From the NCBI RefSeq assembly GCF_015352445.1, contig NZ_JADKPO010000029.1, positions 1-55,840 on the forward strand: 55,840 bases of DNA, given 5' to 3'. Position numbers and translations under genes: made by a program. The notes below the pieces were generated by a model. That model had not been told where the DNA came from and searched no databases. It saw nothing but the letters and a program-made list of their open reading frames with translations. Shown one piece after another: positions 18,901 to 27,006 of the stretch (positions are counted from its first letter, which is position 1; each line of letters starts with the position of its first letter). The DNA is from Nocardioides agariphilus. GTDB taxonomy: Bacteria > Actinomycetota > Actinomycetes > Propionibacteriales > Nocardioidaceae.

Positions 18901-20040
18901 ATGGCGGCCTACCCGGCGACGGTGCTCTACAAGGTGGCCTTCGGCGACGCGCCGTTCAAGGCCGGGGCGACAGGCATGGCCGACCTGCAGGTGCCGGACA
19001 CCATGCCCGGCGCACTGGGTGGCTCGCAACCGCCGGCGAAGTGGAAGGCATTGCGGCTGTTCCAGGGTTACTTCGTCATCATGATGGTGCTCGACGGTCC
19101 CTTCGACGTCCAAATGAACAACATCGCGATCGCCAAGAGCCTCCAGGCGCCGTACTGGAAACCGCCCAAGGAGTACTGGGTGATCTGGGCCTACGCCCAC
19201 GTGCTCGCGTACGGCATCGGCGACTACCCGCCCTTCTGGGGCAACGAGTTCCCGCCCGAAGGGTGGGGCCCCACCGACTGGGGTCCGACCGTGATGTGGT
19301 TCATGAGCGCAGTGGCCAACGCAGCTGATCTCGGCTGCGCCGCAGAGTGGTCGACCTTCCTGGGCGTCTGGGAGCCCGATTTTGACAAGAAGAAGGGTCT
19401 CTTGGGTCCGAATCTCTACTTCCTGCTGGGCGGCTGCCGCACGATCATCTCGGGCCTGCGCTACATGGACGGTGATGACAAGGACTATCCGTTCGCGAAG
19501 TGGAACTGCGCCATCAACGTCACCTCGTTCGAGTCGGCGACCACCGGCTTCCTCCGCATGGCGCTGCTCGAGAGTTCCCATCGCAGGTCTCCGGACACCT
19601 TTGTGTGGCGCGGGATAGTCCGGGCGAAGAGCGCCGTCGACTTCATCTGCGACTGGTTCGCGGGCTGGGCATCCATCGTCCAGATCGCCTATGAGGACAG
19701 GTGCCGGCCCTACATCAGCAAGGTCGACTACGACGACGCCACCGTGGGTAAGCCGTGGACCGCTCAGCTGCTGGGTGTCGACGGGATGACGCCCTACTCG
19801 TGGAGCATCGTCGCACCGGCCAATCCGCCTCAGGGGACGAGGCCGGGGCTGCCGGCGTCGCTGAGCAACTGGTCACCGGGCGCCCTGAGCGGGGCCGAGG
19901 TCGCGCTGACGGGCACCCCCGAGAAGGCAGACGTCGGGACGTGGATCTTCCTCGTGCGGATGGAGGACGACTACGGGCCGGGCTTCGCCTTCCAGACCGA
20001 CGAGGTCCAGACGCTCGTCGTCCAGGACGCCGAGGGCTGA
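15961..20040 (+). CDS. large multidomain protein of unknown function (1359 aa)
   Basis: I do not recognise this gene as a whole. The ATG at 15961 has AGGAG at 15951-15955. No signal peptide or clear membrane anchor is visible. Residues 1-440 are rich in beta strands with repeated D/G-rich turns, propeller-like (ELLYVDPDGMLMYAWRPVG, LHLYGVSPGKQLHVLHQ). Residues about 450-535 look like an invasin/Big-type Ig domain (SRVLVQDGYGAPVAGCAVTVTSDA). Residues 620-1090 are mostly helical, and 1060-1180 are strikingly Trp/Pro-rich. The last 100 residues (from VDYDDATVGKPWTAQL) resemble a putative-Ig (He_PIG) domain. A perfect terminator follows. A cytosolic or non-classically released adhesin-like protein is possible. 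Confidence 0.7.
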   Translation: MTDLQLRPAGHAHDEGSRQTEGPSPEDLLVLAANERPATMSAISSLAEDTVFAAGIDASGKPGSLALFGSPLSGGVPELLYVDPDGMLMYAWRPVGGSDTSEHGDRGWRRDYVAREIREVKTVTHPNGTIYAFAVSAVDGTLKVFELGVTGEAWPDWREVTIPRWTYQNPIESIHVQYLDDAPRTPVVFVTLTLWAEMSIVTTIFGGWTNQVQPWAQRTNYLLSNSDAAELFAIGYDDASLSWLRYYTVNDAGDLWRTSHGAEGDKVQQLADTGWQSGIAGFAGPTGLGALGTDAQGNLLTFAPYDDNSVSGSGQTKKLPLGGEYTDLTRWQDGSGMLHLYGVSPGKQLHVLHQVGWDPFDPERACFAPTWDVVQGNDKNKTTFAAMRPLVGDVAAYAVDGYPDQMPNQVVQHAGGGSEATVIYTQQVGTSYWEQETIRVEAVPTAAPITQHRYQSRVLVQDGYGAPVAGCAVTVTSDAPVDLDIAGRGYRIRPNLPATVTTDLTGTLTLAVPAVGLATPALHLSVAGVGSSLTIQPAAEVHKFLAGAGTLPGHSGGLTAAALTAARTPDGKSPLFPVLAGPAPSESDGEWPPTAQQVVTWCQGAFAVGSGALLPVGLRDGLGEGEEVLAFSLQAHDPTRPATRVFTSKDDLARFRTERGVTEDSEWFGDLVEGLRASVLSAAEVIVDVVDSRLSVLVELANGAQVWLQARWDDVVSAAHAVEAILSALGAKIADVVAWLSWPFEFADVWASKEALKGEMANLVANLKQATTWMRGVPPDSWTAQARQAVDDSLASMGEVFGEQYISRFESGGPQPGIEIPLPSLGLDDFLRSSTCNWINDLMRRATYDNTTTFPDNPFSALINGIEALPEWEAFGPDLTKVVSDLAGLFDWWNPNSAKNILVTALLETLESLLKGGVELGAAALPLILDFMDDLTDRLVAWGQQPVGSPELQAVYSYIQQKAGVTGEPAILTFADMGVLMAAYPATVLYKVAFGDAPFKAGATGMADLQVPDTMPGALGGSQPPAKWKALRLFQGYFVIMMVLDGPFDVQMNNIAIAKSLQAPYWKPPKEYWVIWAYAHVLAYGIGDYPPFWGNEFPPEGWGPTDWGPTVMWFMSAVANAADLGCAAEWSTFLGVWEPDFDKKKGLLGPNLYFLLGGCRTIISGLRYMDGDDKDYPFAKWNCAINVTSFESATTGFLRMALLESSHRRSPDTFVWRGIVRAKSAVDFICDWFAGWASIVQIAYEDRCRPYISKVDYDDATVGKPWTAQLLGVDGMTPYSWSIVAPANPPQGTRPGLPASLSNWSPGALSGAEVALTGTPEKADVGTWIFLVRMEDDYGPGFAFQTDEVQTLVVQDAEG

Positions 20041-20046
20041 GAGCAT

Positions 20047-20080
20047 GTCGGCCGGGGAGACCGTGGTCTCCCCGGCCGAC
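20047..20080. terminator. strong bidirectional terminator hairpin
   Basis: A perfect 16-bp inverted repeat, GTCGGCCGGGGAGACC then its complement after a 2-nt loop, lies between the convergent 1359-residue gene and the LysR gene. It has no T-tract, as is common in actinobacteria. Confidence 0.85.
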
Positions 20081-20102
20081 GGCCACACCGTGCTCTGGCC
20101 GG

Positions 20103-20993
20103 CTACCTCAGGGTCTGCGTCGCGCTTTGTTGCAGCGTTTGAACGGCGACCTGGACGTTGTCGTCAGCGGGGTGGCGCCGGTGGAGGGCGATGGTGCGGC
20201 GCGTCGCGTCAGTTTCTCCCAGCGGTCTCACGTCGACCTCGAGTACACCGCGCTGAGGCAGTGCCGGCACGACGCCGATGCCCATGCCGGCAGAGACCAG
20301 ACCGAGCACGACGTCCCGGTTGGTGCTGGTCGCCGAGATGCGCGGGCTGAAGCCGGCGGCGGCGCAGACCGTGACCAGGGCGCGCTTACCGACCCCGGCG
20401 TCGAGCCCGACGACCCAGGGGTGGGTGGACAGGTCGCGCAAGGCGAGTCCGTCACGCCAACCGGCAGGGGTGACCAGGTCCCAGGGCTCCTGACCGATCT
20501 CGACGCAGGCCAGCTGCGGCGGCAGCGCACGTGGTGCGGCCGGGTAGTCGTAGAGGAGCGCGACATCGAGGGAGCCGACGCGTACGCTCTCGACGAGCTC
20601 GTCGGCCGACTGCTCGCTCACCGTCAGCTCGAGGCGGGGGTGTGAAACCTTCAGGGCGCGCAATGTCGGCGCGATCAGGCCGGCGCTGGAGTCGAGGGAG
20701 GTGCCGATACGCAGGGTCCCGGCTTGCCCGAGGGCCAGGGCTCGGACGTCGTGCTCGAGTGAGGTCAGCACCGCCACGGCGTGCCTTCCACGCTGGGCCA
20801 GTCGCGTGGCTGCAGCGGTGCAGCGGATGCGCTGCGGCTCGCGGATGACGAGCCGGAGGCCGAGCGTCCGCTCCAAGGCCGCGACCTGCTGGGACACCGC
20901 GGAGGACGTGTAGCCCAGCTTCTTGGCGGCCTCGGTGAAGGAGCCCGTGCGGACTACTTCGGTGAGCGCCCGGAGCTGGACCGGGTTCAGCAT
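20103..20993 (-). CDS. LysR-family transcriptional regulator A
   Basis: A 296-residue regulator. The N-terminal winged HTH (residues 1-60, MLNPVQLRALTEVVRTGSFTEAAKKLGYTSSAVSQQVAALE) is followed by a type 2 periplasmic-binding-like effector domain (about 90-290, with ALLYDYP and GMGIGVVPALP). The ATG at 20993 is used because the HTH begins there; the track upstream to 21029 is untypical. It is divergent from a close paralogue at 21229, and the two share the DNA-recognition helix almost exactly (LGYTSSAVxQQxAALER). They may recognise similar sites in the shared 235-bp region. Confidence 0.92.
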   Translation of the reverse strand: MLNPVQLRALTEVVRTGSFTEAAKKLGYTSSAVSQQVAALERTLGLRLVIREPQRIRCTAAATRLAQRGRHAVAVLTSLEHDVRALALGQAGTLRIGTSLDSSAGLIAPTLRALKVSHPRLELTVSEQSADELVESVRVGSLDVALLYDYPAAPRALPPQLACVEIGQEPWDLVTPAGWRDGLALRDLSTHPWVVGLDAGVGKRALVTVCAAAGFSPRISATSTNRDVVLGLVSAGMGIGVVPALPQRGVLEVDVRPLGETDATRRTIALHRRHPADDNVQVAVQTLQQSATQTLR

Positions 20994-21228
20994 CGCTGTG
21001 CTCTGCCACCGGAGACGTACGTCACACATCCAAAACTAGGTCCGCCCCCAGGGAGGCCGAACAGAACTGGTGGTAGGACACCGAATTTCTCAGATCTGGT
21101 GTATTTAGCCAGGGATTCTCCTGCCACGCGAGGTTGTCGTAAGAAAGTCTTGCGGTGACGCACTCTCGCGAACCCATCGCTCGTGGCTATGGTCCGCTCG
21201 TGTTCCGCACCTCTTCTCGGGCGCGGTC
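20994..21228. promoter_or_regulatory. divergent LysR-LysR regulatory region
   Basis: This 235-bp non-coding stretch between two divergent paralogous LysR genes is AT-richer in the middle (21075-21115) than its surroundings and contains the palindrome GACGTACGTC at 21012-21021. LysR genes are usually autoregulated from such regions. The exact binding sites could not be fixed by eye. Confidence 0.55.
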
Positions 21229-22170
21229 GTGCTGAAGCCGGTTCATCTCCAGACACTGGCTGCCGTCGTCCGCACCAGCTCGTTCTCCCAGGCCAGCCGC
21301 GAGCTGGGCTACACCTCCTCGGCAGTGGCCCAGCAGATCGCCGCGCTCGAGCGAGACCTCGGCGTCCGACTGTTCGTCCGGGAGCCGCAGCGGATCCGCC
21401 CCACGCCCGCAGCGCTGCTGCTCGCCGAGCGCGGCCAGCACGCCCTGGAGCTCCTGGAGTCCCTCGAGCAGGAGGCAAGGGCGACGGCGGCCGGGCAGCT
21501 GGGCCGCGTGAGCATCGGCACGGCGCTGGATGCGGGATCGGTGCTGGTGGCCGATTCCCTCGCTATGTTGCGAGAGGCGGGACCCGGCTTGGAGATCGAG
21601 CTGGAGGGCGGTTCGAGCAGCCAGGTGCTCGAGCGGGTCCGCGTCGGGGCGCTCGACCTCGGGCTCGTCTACGACTACCCACTCGCGCCACGACAGCTGG
21701 ACGACGCCCAGGTGATCGAGCTGGAAGAGGCCCCGTGGCACCTCGTCACCCCGGTCGGCTGGGGGCAGGTGCACGACCTGACCGGGCTGGCCCACCGGGA
21801 ATGGTTCGTGGGCCTGGATGCCTCCTCCGGGGAGGAGGCCGTGCGCACGCTGTGCCTCCGGTCCGGGTTCGACCCGTTGATCCGCCTGCACACGAGCAAC
21901 CACGACCTGGTCCTCGGCAAGGTGGCCGCCGGGCTCGGCGTCGGGGTGGTGCCGCAACTGCCCTGGAGGCATCCCGACGGTTTGCACGTGCGCCCCATGG
22001 AGGAGGAAGGAGCGAGCCGCCTGACGGTGGCCGTGCACATGCGACGTTCGGGGACCCCCGCCTTGAGGGCAGCGGTGCGCGCCCTGCGAGAGGCCACCCG
22101 GAGATCGCGGCAAGGGCGTAACAGTCCAAGAAATTCTGGCACTCAACGTCCAGACAGCAAGAAATCATAG
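21229..22170 (+). CDS. LysR-family transcriptional regulator B
   Basis: A 313-residue LysR regulator with N-terminal HTH (MLKPVHLQTLAAVVRTSSFSQASRELGYTSSAVAQQIAALE) and effector-binding domain (GLVYDYPLAPRQLDD, GLGVGVVPQLPW). It starts at GTG 21229. It is a paralogue of regulator A. The amino-acid ABC transporter operon begins 67 bp downstream on the same strand, which suggests that this regulator senses the transported solute and controls uptake; this is inference from context. The last 25 residues are basic and probably disordered. Confidence 0.92.
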   Translation: MLKPVHLQTLAAVVRTSSFSQASRELGYTSSAVAQQIAALERDLGVRLFVREPQRIRPTPAALLLAERGQHALELLESLEQEARATAAGQLGRVSIGTALDAGSVLVADSLAMLREAGPGLEIELEGGSSSQVLERVRVGALDLGLVYDYPLAPRQLDDAQVIELEEAPWHLVTPVGWGQVHDLTGLAHREWFVGLDASSGEEAVRTLCLRSGFDPLIRLHTSNHDLVLGKVAAGLGVGVVPQLPWRHPDGLHVRPMEEEGASRLTVAVHMRRSGTPALRAAVRALREATRRSRQGRNSPRNSGTQRPDSKKS

Positions 22171-22237
22171 GTGTGAGAGCAGTATTTGGACCGCAGATCT
22201 TCTGTTACTCGGGCCATTTGCCGCATATGTTCCCGCC

Positions 22238-23056
22238 ATGCCTCTACGCGCCGTCATCTCTGTCTCCTCCGCCGCCTTGTTGCTCGCCGGCCTGTCCGCC
22301 TGCGGGTCCAGCACCGACGACAGCACGACCGGAGAACAAGCGGGGGGATCCGGTCTCCAGCTGGTCTCCGCCGGTGACCTCACGGTCTGTTCCGACGTCC
22401 CGTACCCGCCGTTCGAGGACTTCGACAAGGCCGCGCCGTCGGGTTTCAAGGGCTTCGACATCGACGTGATCAGCTACGTCGCCGAGCAGCTGGATCTCGA
22501 CCTGGTCGTCAAGGACTCCGACTTCGACGCCTTGCAGAGCGGGCTGGCCCTGAACGCCGGCCAGTGCGACATGGTGGCGAGCGCACTCACCATCACCGAC
22601 GCCCGCAAGGAGAAGCTCGGCTTCAGCGACGGCTACTACGACTCCCAGCAGTCCCTGCTCGTGCGCTCCGACTCGGGCATCACGGGCATCGACGGTCTGG
22701 CTGAGAAGAAGGTCGGTGTGCAGAAGGGATCGACGGGCGAGATCTACGCCAACGAGAACGTGAAGGACGCCGACATCGTGTCGTTCCCGAGTGACGCGCA
22801 GATGTACGCCGCTATCAAGGCCGGCCAGGTCGACGCACTGCTGCAGGACCTGCCGGTCAACCTGGGCCACCAGGAGGACCCTGAGCAAGGTGGTGCCTTC
22901 ACCGTCGCCGAGACCTACGACACCGACGAGCAGTACGGCTTCGCGTTCAAGAAGACCAACACCTCGCTGATCGCCGAGGTCGACGACGCACTGCAGGACA
23001 TGCGCTCCAGCGGTGACTACCAGACGGTCTACGACTCCTACTTCAAGACGAGCTGA
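22238..23056 (+). CDS. polar amino-acid ABC transporter, substrate-binding lipoprotein
   Basis: A 272-residue family 3 extracellular solute-binding protein. The lipoprotein signal ends in the lipobox LSAC at residues 21-24, so the mature protein is tethered outside the membrane. The fold signatures LTVCSDVPYPPFEDFD, FKGFDIDVISYVAEQL, NAGQCDMVASALTITDARKEKLGFSDGYYDS and VGVQKGSTGEIYANEN are typical of binding proteins for glutamate, glutamine, cystine or basic amino acids. The ligand cannot be fixed. It is the first gene of a three-gene operon with the permease 7 bp downstream. Confidence 0.93.
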   Translation: MPLRAVISVSSAALLLAGLSACGSSTDDSTTGEQAGGSGLQLVSAGDLTVCSDVPYPPFEDFDKAAPSGFKGFDIDVISYVAEQLDLDLVVKDSDFDALQSGLALNAGQCDMVASALTITDARKEKLGFSDGYYDSQQSLLVRSDSGITGIDGLAEKKVGVQKGSTGEIYANENVKDADIVSFPSDAQMYAAIKAGQVDALLQDLPVNLGHQEDPEQGGAFTVAETYDTDEQYGFAFKKTNTSLIAEVDDALQDMRSSGDYQTVYDSYFKTS

Positions 23057-23063
23057 CCACCGC

Positions 23064-23849
23064 GTGAACCGCACCCAACGACGCCGGGTCCGCGACGGCG
23101 CCCTGTATGCCGTCTTGACGCTGGCCCTCGTGGGGGCCGCCGTCGTCACCGACTGGGAAGCCGTCACCACCAACTTCCTCGACGGCCCCACCTGGCGGGC
23201 GATGTGGCCCGAGATCGTCACCGTGGCGGTCTGGAACACCGTCACGTACACGGTGATCTCGTTCGTCTTCGCCTTTGCGGTGGCGCTGGTGCTGGCCTTC
23301 ATGAAGCTCTCGCCGCTGGCGGTCTACCGATGGCTGGCCACGGCGTACATCGAGTTCTTCCGGGGTTTGCCGGCGCTGGTCGTGATCTTCTTCATGGCCT
23401 TCGCGGTCCCGTTGGCCTTCCACTGGATCCCACCCGGCGGGCTGGTCGGAGCGGGCATCGTCGGTCTGATCGTCACCTACGCCGCTTATATGGCCGAGAC
23501 GCTGCGAGCCGGCATCCAGGCGGTGCCCAAGGGACAGCGTGAGGCAGCCCAGTCGCTCGGCATGAACGGCGCCTGGACGACGGTGTCGGTGATCTTGCCG
23601 CAGGCGATCCGCATCGTGATCCCGCCGCTGACCAACGAGCTGGTGGCCCTGATCAAGGACACGTCCCTGCTCTTCGTGGTCGGCATGCAGGCCGACCAGG
23701 TCGAGCTCTCGGCCTTCGGCCAGAACAACACCGTCACCTTCGCCAATGCCTCGCCCCTGCTGGCGATCGCGCTGTTCTACCTGGTGGTGACGCTTCCGAT
23801 GACGCGCCTGGTGGCGTGGCTCGAACGACGACAGCAAAGGGCCCGCTGA
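23064..23849 (+). CDS. polar amino-acid ABC transporter permease
   Basis: A 261-residue inner-membrane permease of the HisM/GlnP type. It has about five hydrophobic segments and the cytoplasmic EAA loop [25 protein letters not shown] that contacts the ATPase. The early motif [16 protein letters not shown] is also characteristic. I start at GTG 23064 because a longer frame would overlap the lipoprotein gene. The stop TGA overlaps the ATPase start (ATGA), giving translational coupling. A single permease gene implies a homodimeric channel. Confidence 0.93.
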   Translation: MNRTQRRRVRDGALYAVLTLALVGAAVVTDWEAVTTNFLDGPTWRAMWPEIVTVAVWNTVTYTVISFVFAFAVALVLAFMKLSPLAVYRWLATAYIEFFRGLPALVVIFFMAFAVPLAFHWIPPGGLVGAGIVGLIVTYAAYMAETLRAGIQAVPKGQREAAQSLGMNGAWTTVSVILPQAIRIVIPPLTNELVALIKDTSLLFVVGMQADQVELSAFGQNNTVTFANASPLLAIALFYLVVTLPMTRLVAWLERRQQRAR

Positions 23850-24604
23850 TGACCACCGTTGAGCCTGAACGCGGGGCACGCGCGATCGAGGTACGCGACC
23901 TGCACAAGTACTACGGCAGCCACGAGGTGCTCAAGGGTGTCGACTTCCACGTGGACGCCGGGCAGGTGGTGTGTGTCATCGGACCCTCCGGCTCGGGGAA
24001 GTCCACGTTGCTGCGATGCGTCAACCGCCTGGAGGAGCCCACCTCCGGCCGCATCCTCGTGGAGGGGATCGACATCTGCGACCCGGAGGTCGACCTCGCC
24101 GCGGTCCGCTCTCGCATCGGGATGGTCTTCCAGCAGTTCAACCTGTTCCCTCACATGAGCGTGTTGAAGAACCTGTGCGTCGCCCAGCGCCGCGTCCGCA
24201 AGCGCAGCCAGGACGAGGCCGTGCGCATTGCCCGCGACAACCTCGCCAAGGTCGGGCTGGCCGACAAGGAGAACGCCTACCCGGCGCATCTCTCAGGCGG
24301 CCAGCAGCAGCGCGTGGCGATCGCGCGGGCCTTGTCGATGGAGCCCGACATGATGCTGTTCGACGAGCCGACCTCGGCTCTCGATCCCGAGCTGGTCGGC
24401 GACGTGCTCGCGGTGATGCGCACCCTCGCGACGGACGGCATGACGATGATGGTCGTCACCCACGAGATGGGGTTCGCCCGCGAGGTCGGCGACAACCTGG
24501 TGTTCATGGACGGCGGGGTGATCGTCGAGGAGGGCGACCCCGTCGACGTACTCAGTCATCCGCGGCACGCCCGCACCCAGGCGTTCTTGTCGAAGGTGCT
24601 CTAG
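23849..24604 (+). CDS. polar amino-acid ABC transporter ATPase
   Basis: A 251-residue ABC ATPase energising uptake. Walker A is GPSGSGKST, the Q-loop is [16 protein letters not shown], the signature is LSGGQQQR, Walker B is [14 protein letters not shown], and the H-loop is [11 protein letters not shown], all intact. The start ATG 23849 overlaps the permease stop. Its own stop TAG lies inside CTAG at 24601-24604. The same four bases serve as the stop of the convergent secreted-protein gene. Confidence 0.95.
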   Translation: MTTVEPERGARAIEVRDLHKYYGSHEVLKGVDFHVDAGQVVCVIGPSGSGKSTLLRCVNRLEEPTSGRILVEGIDICDPEVDLAAVRSRIGMVFQQFNLFPHMSVLKNLCVAQRRVRKRSQDEAVRIARDNLAKVGLADKENAYPAHLSGGQQQRVAIARALSMEPDMMLFDEPTSALDPELVGDVLAVMRTLATDGMTMMVVTHEMGFAREVGDNLVFMDGGVIVEEGDPVDVLSHPRHARTQAFLSKVL

Positions 24605-26814
24605 CCGACCAGCGAGCTCGTCCACGTGACGCCGCCGAACCTGGCGGGGGTCTGTTCCCCGGCGAGGCCGAAGGCGCCGATGCTCGGTCCGCCGTTGGTG
24701 TCGTGGTAATTGATGGTGGGGTACTGGTCGTCGTCGACGTAGACCTGGATCCAGGAGCCGCGCTTGAGCACGCGGATCGTGACCGGTGTGTAGGCCGGGT
24801 TGGTGCCGGTTGCCCTGTCTGGGACGACCTGTCCGGCGCCGGCTTCGTAGAGGCCGAGATTGCCGTTGCGGCGCAGGAAGACGAGGTAGCCGCCCTGGCT
24901 CCAGCCGGGGTACTCCTCGTGGGCATCGTTGGTGAGGTTCAGGCCAGCCCAGGCCTGGGGTCCGCTGCCCTGGTTGGGGCCGAACTCGAGGGTGGCGGTG
25001 TAGGTGCCGTCGCCGACGTGGGTGGCGAAGGTGCGGCCGAGCACCGCGGACTCCTGGTGCAGGTACGCCGCACCGCTGGGTTGTGGATTCGGGTCCCTGC
25101 TGAAGATGAAGACGTCGTTGTTCAGGGTCTCCCATAGCCCTGAGGTGGCCACCCAGTCCCTGCCGAAATCCTCGTACCTGCCTGGCACGTTGTCGGTGAC
25201 CCGGAAGTTCCAGAAGCTCGCCAGCTCGTAGGACGCCAGTCCGATGTAGCCGCCGAGGTACGGGGCGTCGGCGTCGACGAACGTCACCACAGGCTTGCTC
25301 ATCCTGTCCGGGCTGAGGTTGCTCGCGGAGTCGACGTAGACGGCAATGTGCCCGTTGGCGACCACGATCTGCATGTGCTCGTAGTTCGACGGGAAAAGCT
25401 CGTCGTACTGCCCGGACGCGACGACGCCGAAGCCCGCCTTCCAGATCTGGACGCGGCCCTGGTGCTCCATGCTGACTAGGTAGCCCGAGCTGGAGAAGGT
25501 GTCGGTGGGAGACGTCTGCCCGAACTGCACACCGGACGGCCCGGTGTCGATGTCGGTGTCGATGTCGATGGTGTAGCTGCCTCCCCACTGCTGGGCGAAG
25601 TAGGTGGCGGTGTTCCACTGCTCCCGGTTGGCCGAGGAGCGGAACTTGTCGGCGATGATGGAGAACCTTCCGGAGGTGATGTTCCAGCCACCGGTGCCAC
25701 TGGGGACCGGCTGGTTGGCGAAGCCGGTGGTGGCCTTGTCGAGCTGGACGGGGTCGAGGGTGAGGTTGCGGGGACAGCTGGCCTCGCCGTGGTTGAAGGC
25801 GACGGCTTTCGGGGTGGCGGTGGTGATGTGACCGCTCGGGTCGCCGATGAGGCTGGCGTTCATGGTGTGCGCCCGGATGTCGCCTCGCTTGGTGATGGAC
25901 TGGGTGAAGTTGATGCCGTCGGTCGACTCCCAGGTCTGGATGGTGGAGAGGTTGTAGGTGGCGGCGTCGCTGGTGACGGCGACGTACTTGCCGAGGGAGT
26001 CGACGTACTTGACGTCAGTGGAGTCGCGGAGCTCGTCACCACCGCAGGTGACCTCGGTGTCCTGGCCCGGGTGGCGGATGACAGAGCCTCGTTCGACCAG
26101 GCGGGCGACCCACGTGTCGGGGTTGATGGAGGCCATGTCAGCGGTGCGGACCCTGGTCTGCCAGATCGGTGCCCCGTTGATGGTCGCGTGGTAGCCGTAG
26201 TAGACCGACAAGGTGGTGGGGGAGAGCACGAGTGAGGGTGCGGTGTCGCCGAAGGAGAGGCCGCTGTTGTCGGTGATCAATGGGGCAGGCGAGCCGGTCA
26301 GGGTCCAGGTGGTGCCGTTCCACTTGGCCCAGCTGCCGTTGGCGGCGGTCGCCGAACGGGCCACGAAGACGGCGCGGTGGCCGGAGGTGTCGGTGCCGGT
26401 GTAGGCGAGGTACCAGTAGTCGCCGGCCTTGACGACGCTGGGGTCGCAGGTGCCGCGGCTGTCGAAGCCGGCGCTGGTGGGCTGCAGCGCGTAGCCGTCC
26501 CAGGTCCACGTCTGGCCGCCGTCGGTGGACGTGGCGTGGCTGATGCGGGGCGGACCCGATGGCAGGCCGACACTGTTCTGGCAGGCCCACAGCTCGAGGG
26601 TGTTGCCGCGGGTGAGGATCGCAGGGCTGGTGACATAGGCCCACGGCGCGGTCGGGTTCGCGGTGACGATGTTGGTGCCCGGCACCGGGTTGAACACCAC
26701 CGTGGAGCGGGTCTCCCCGTCGGGTATCGCCGACGCCGGTGGCGTCACGCCCATGACGAGCACGGGGAGTACGACCGACAGCAGGGCAAGCAGGACGGCA
26801 CAGCGACGCTTCAT
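24601..26814 (-). CDS. secreted beta-propeller/concanavalin-like protein, paralogue 3
   Basis: A 737-residue exported protein with signal peptide [29 protein letters not shown]. The propeller half shares [41 protein letters not shown] and [19 protein letters not shown] with paralogues 1 and 2. Two LamG-like domains follow, and WAGLNLTND plus [26 protein letters not shown] are nearly the same as in paralogue 2. It is the most diverged of the three in the first jelly-roll and lacks the promoter/hairpin shared by the other two. It ends on the same CTAG as the ABC ATPase gene. Confidence 0.75.
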   Translation of the reverse strand: MKRRCAVLLALLSVVLPVLVMGVTPPASAIPDGETRSTVVFNPVPGTNIVTANPTAPWAYVTSPAILTRGNTLELWACQNSVGLPSGPPRISHATSTDGGQTWTWDGYALQPTSAGFDSRGTCDPSVVKAGDYWYLAYTGTDTSGHRAVFVARSATAANGSWAKWNGTTWTLTGSPAPLITDNSGLSFGDTAPSLVLSPTTLSVYYGYHATINGAPIWQTRVRTADMASINPDTWVARLVERGSVIRHPGQDTEVTCGGDELRDSTDVKYVDSLGKYVAVTSDAATYNLSTIQTWESTDGINFTQSITKRGDIRAHTMNASLIGDPSGHITTATPKAVAFNHGEASCPRNLTLDPVQLDKATTGFANQPVPSGTGGWNITSGRFSIIADKFRSSANREQWNTATYFAQQWGGSYTIDIDTDIDTGPSGVQFGQTSPTDTFSSSGYLVSMEHQGRVQIWKAGFGVVASGQYDELFPSNYEHMQIVVANGHIAVYVDSASNLSPDRMSKPVVTFVDADAPYLGGYIGLASYELASFWNFRVTDNVPGRYEDFGRDWVATSGLWETLNNDVFIFSRDPNPQPSGAAYLHQESAVLGRTFATHVGDGTYTATLEFGPNQGSGPQAWAGLNLTNDAHEEYPGWSQGGYLVFLRRNGNLGLYEAGAGQVVPDRATGTNPAYTPVTIRVLKRGSWIQVYVDDDQYPTINYHDTNGGPSIGAFGLAGEQTPARFGGVTWTSSLVG

Positions 26815-27006
26815 CGGACCTCTTAGGAGTGGGGGGTGGGGGCCGGGCATCAGCCCGAGAGAGCTCGTGCCCCCGGAAAGTACTGACGTGTCGGGGGGAG
26901 CGACCAGCGAAGTGGTGGCTGGCGGGCGAGGTCGGGGATCGACCTCGGTGATCCGCAGCCGCCGCGATGCCGTCAGCCGGCCGACGGGCACCTAGACTTC
27001 CCGGCC

